Assembly: GCA_029259945.1 (NCBI GenBank)
Contig: JAJDEF010000017.1
Coordinates: 1-64,000, forward strand
From: Planctomycetota bacterium
GTDB taxonomy: Bacteria > Planctomycetota > Planctomycetia > Pirellulales > Lacipirellulaceae
Direction of reading: 5' to 3'
DNA: 64,000 nt
This document shows, in pieces, positions 62,150 to 64,000 of this stretch. The notes under the pieces were generated by a model that saw nothing but the letters and a program-made list of their open reading frames with translations, was not told where the DNA came from and ran no database searches. The translations under genes were made by a program, and so were the position numbers. Position 1 is the stretch's first letter. Each line of letters begins with the position of its first letter.

Positions 62150-62630
62150 CACGGTGTCACGGAGGACACTGAGAAAAAAGATAGAATTTCTGAACGCACC
62201 TCCTTCATGCGAAAGTCCCCTATTTGAACCACCACGGCACTACGAACCCAACGAAAGAAAAATCGTAGCCGTTCACAATATGCCGCTAGGCGAATCTTTG
62301 TAAGAGTCTCTCGCAAAGGCGCTAAGGCGCAAAAAAGTAAAGGGAATCACGCAGAGTCACAAAGACGGCAGAGAACGGTGTGTGGAACTAACAAGAACAG
62401 TAAAAGTCCAAATGCTGGCCATTGAAAGAGTGTGACCGCTAGGCTCAATGACTCTGCTGTCTTTGCGCCTCTGCGAGACACTTTTTTGCTTCTTTCCTTT
62501 GCGTCTTCGCGAGAGGTCTACGCGACTTTCCTCCTGTGAACGATTACAAAAAATCTTTCAAATTTCAGTATTCTAGAATGCAGGATAATTCCCCGTGTCC
62601 TCCGTGTCTCTGTGGTAAATCTCGTTGTTC
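62150..62630. repeat. Row of CACAGAGG and GCAAAGGCG-type repeats
   Basis: GGTGTCACGGAGGACACTGA at 62152 and CCCCGTGTCCTCCGTGTCTC TGTGGTAAAT near 62592-62622 are opposed ends of the CACAGAGG family. Between them CTCTCGCAAAGGCGCTAAGG (62307) and TTTGCGCCTCTGCGAGACAC (62463) plus TTTGCGTCTTCGCGAGAGG (62500) are opposed ends of a second family, seen also at 52150-52245. The two families thus nest within one another. Confidence 0.6.
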
Positions 62631-62662
62631 CTGAAGTTCCAAGTGATGAATGGTTGTTTTTT

Positions 62663-63799
62663 CTACGCCGGCGTCGCTTTCTCAGCTTGTTTGGGCTTAG
62701 CCAGTCGTTGCTTAAGCCATCTTGATAGCCGAACTCCCTGGGGTCGCCATGCGAGGCTTGGGTAGCAGGTGAAACGGTAGCTGGTTTCCTGATGTGTCTG
62801 ATACCGGTGTTTGTATTGGTAGTCACCGCCGCCGAGGTTAATGCTGACATCGTTGCGTTCAAAACTGTCTTCGATCATCTGCGATAACAGCACCTTGCCC
62901 ACACCTTGTTTGGTAAAGTCACGGTCGAATCCCATCCGTAGGCCATAAACTTCGCCGTGGTATTGATAGTTATATTGAAACGCGACCGCGATTCCATCGA
63001 GTTTGAGCAGCGCAATATCCAACATGCCTAGCTTGGCTGCCAAGGCATGACTGTCTCGCAAGAATTCGCGAACATGATCGTGGCAAAGGGTATTGCCGGT
63101 GGTTGAATCGCCTTGCCAGCTTTTTTTCGAGATCCGAAGGCAGTCTTCGTAGAAGTCCCATCGCGGGGCACCATCGCCTTGGGACGCAGGGGCAGGGCGA
63201 TGACGTTCGAAAGTGACTTTGCCACAGCGATCTAGAGCCCGTGTCTGCCGTCGTATTTCATGCCGTAACTTTTTGCTTCGGGTCGCAAAGTATTGCGGAT
63301 AGTCCGTATCGGCAGTTCGAATCAATGCGCCTTCTTGATAGGCAGCCATCTGCGGTTGCCAATCAGCGGCAGCGAGAGCCTGTGCTGTTGAGCAGAGCCG
63401 ACCTGTCGGTGCGTGCGCCCAGCGAAGGTCGATCATATCCCAGTTGCGTGGCGTGTGATGAAGATGTTGCACAGCCATGTGCATCGTAGCGGCTGGGTTG
63501 GGCCCGATCGGTCCATACCACATTCCCCAATCACTCAGTGGATAGGTTAAGACTCGAACCTTGCCGACTTGATAACGCTCGCGATGAACGCAGAACGGCA
63601 CGATACCAATGACGTTACCTTCCGAGCGAACAATCAGGACTCGTAGGATTTGCGACGAGCCAAAATGTTTCCAGTAGAGCTTTAGCCAGTCGAGAGTGTG
63701 AAAGAACGAGGCTTTGGGGGTGTTTTGCAGCAATACATTCCAGGCGAGCCGATACGGTTCGAGCTGCTCGATGTCATTGATTTCGACAACGTCGGCCAT
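62663..63799 (-). CDS. GNAT/FemAB-type acetyltransferase-like protein (CelD-like)
   Basis: A 378-aa protein. The N-terminal half (FFHTLDWLKLYWKHFGSSQI, IVPFCVHRERYQVGKVRVLT) and the C-terminal half (ALLKLDGIAVAFQYNYQYHG, DRDFTKQGVGKVLLSQMIED, INLGGGDYQYKHRYQT) form a double GNAT fold as in the BcsL/CelD and FemAB-like families. Family members transfer acyl or aminoacyl groups during cell-envelope or polysaccharide formation; the substrate here is unknown. The start ATG 63799 is preceded by AGGTG. It is transcribed away from the edge of the window, with no close partner. Confidence 0.8.
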   Translation of the reverse strand: MADVVEINDIEQLEPYRLAWNVLLQNTPKASFFHTLDWLKLYWKHFGSSQILRVLIVRSEGNVIGIVPFCVHRERYQVGKVRVLTYPLSDWGMWYGPIGPNPAATMHMAVQHLHHTPRNWDMIDLRWAHAPTGRLCSTAQALAAADWQPQMAAYQEGALIRTADTDYPQYFATRSKKLRHEIRRQTRALDRCGKVTFERHRPAPASQGDGAPRWDFYEDCLRISKKSWQGDSTTGNTLCHDHVREFLRDSHALAAKLGMLDIALLKLDGIAVAFQYNYQYHGEVYGLRMGFDRDFTKQGVGKVLLSQMIEDSFERNDVSINLGGGDYQYKHRYQTHQETSYRFTCYPSLAWRPQGVRLSRWLKQRLAKPKQAEKATPA

Positions 63800-64000
63800 C
63801 TTCTAACACCTGGAGATTTTCGGATTGAGGCTCCCGTTGGAATCAGGAACCGAAAAGAACAACCCTTTCTCACGCAAGGCCGATGCCAAAGCGTTGTTTG
63901 GCCCCTGAGAACTGCTAGGATGCAGTCAGGGAAGGGTTACAGACACTTTTCGAGTCTGTGCAGGTTTGCTGACGAATGTTGCAGCAACGCATCATGCTGT

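Larger units (their letters stand above)
61925..62662. other. 740-base repeat-rich spacer
   Basis: No convincing gene. It contains the hairpin at 62050-62091 and a row of CACAGAGG and GCAAAGGCG-type repeats at 62150-62630, both listed. Small frames here are judged chance. Confidence 0.5.

Noticed and set aside
1-64000. CRISPR arrays, prophage or integrated element
   Set aside because: No regularly spaced direct repeats, integrase, phage structural genes or tRNA-borne attachment sites were seen.
63976-64000. ATG at 63976 as start of a further gene
   Set aside because: Only eight codons are visible, with no ribosome-binding site, so it cannot be judged.

Overview
The window reads as chromosomal DNA of a planctomycete, probably of the Pirellulales. 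Supporting signs are four secreted proteins ending in a VPEP...RRR exosortase signal (PEP-CTERM), two DUF1559-type prepilin-like proteins, dockerin-like DxNxDG segments in the PEP-CTERM proteins, an EF-G of the mitochondrial/spd type, a ferredoxin-type 2-oxoacid oxidoreductase, and many short palindromic repeats between genes. The taxon is inferred from gene content; no rRNA gene is present.

Layout. 1-3.1 kb: an edge-truncated sugar-binding-like protein, a DUF1559 protein and a CPBP membrane protease. 3.5-7.7 kb: EF-G, a decayed RNA-binding protein (RRM) gene, and a large PEP-CTERM protein. 7.9-11.1 kb: two RNA methyltransferases, folD and pgpA. 11.3-17.3 kb: sulfite reductase, a PIN toxin-like pair, ribBA, an esterase and a hypothetical protein. 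17.6-21.7 kb: a 2-oxoacid:ferredoxin oxidoreductase (korA-korB) bracketed by two CBS-domain genes. 22-32.6 kb: surface-protein region with three PEP-CTERM proteins, a phosphodiesterase-TPR protein, a DUF1559 protein, a lipoprotein and a sulfotransferase. 32.7-36 kb: acyl-CoA ligase and a coiled-coil protein. 36-41.1 kb: one minus-strand cluster of an FtsX/MacB-type ABC transporter, a CPFC-motif membrane protein and two DUF3299-like proteins. 41.1-42.5 kb: gene-poor, repeat-rich stretch. 42.5-47.4 kb: dapL and putA. 47.8-52.1 kb: a hypothetical protein, a TSUP permease, tRNA-Gly(CCC) and an arsenic operon arsR-acr3-arsC. 52.3-64 kb: two secreted proteins of unknown role, ATP-type PEP carboxykinase, a TPR-CHAT protein whose catalytic dyad seems to be missing, a small lipoprotein and an acetyltransferase-like protein.

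Metabolic links: korAB (2-oxoacid to acyl-CoA with reduced ferredoxin), a siroheme sulfite reductase of ferredoxin-dependent appearance, pckA (gluconeogenesis), putA (proline to glutamate) and dapL (lysine and murein precursor) fit an aerobic or microaerobic heterotroph that uses ferredoxin widely.

No complete new defence or biosynthetic system is evident. The most promising leads are: an ~80-bp TA-flanked palindromic element present twice; a 28-bp repeat present at three places, once as a perfect hairpin; a cluster of GGACAAA/TTTGTCC motifs in a gene-free stretch; the ABC/CPFC/DUF3299 cluster; the CBS-bracketed oxidoreductase; the apparently inactive CHAT protein; and a probably leaderless arsR whose operator would cover both promoter and start codon.
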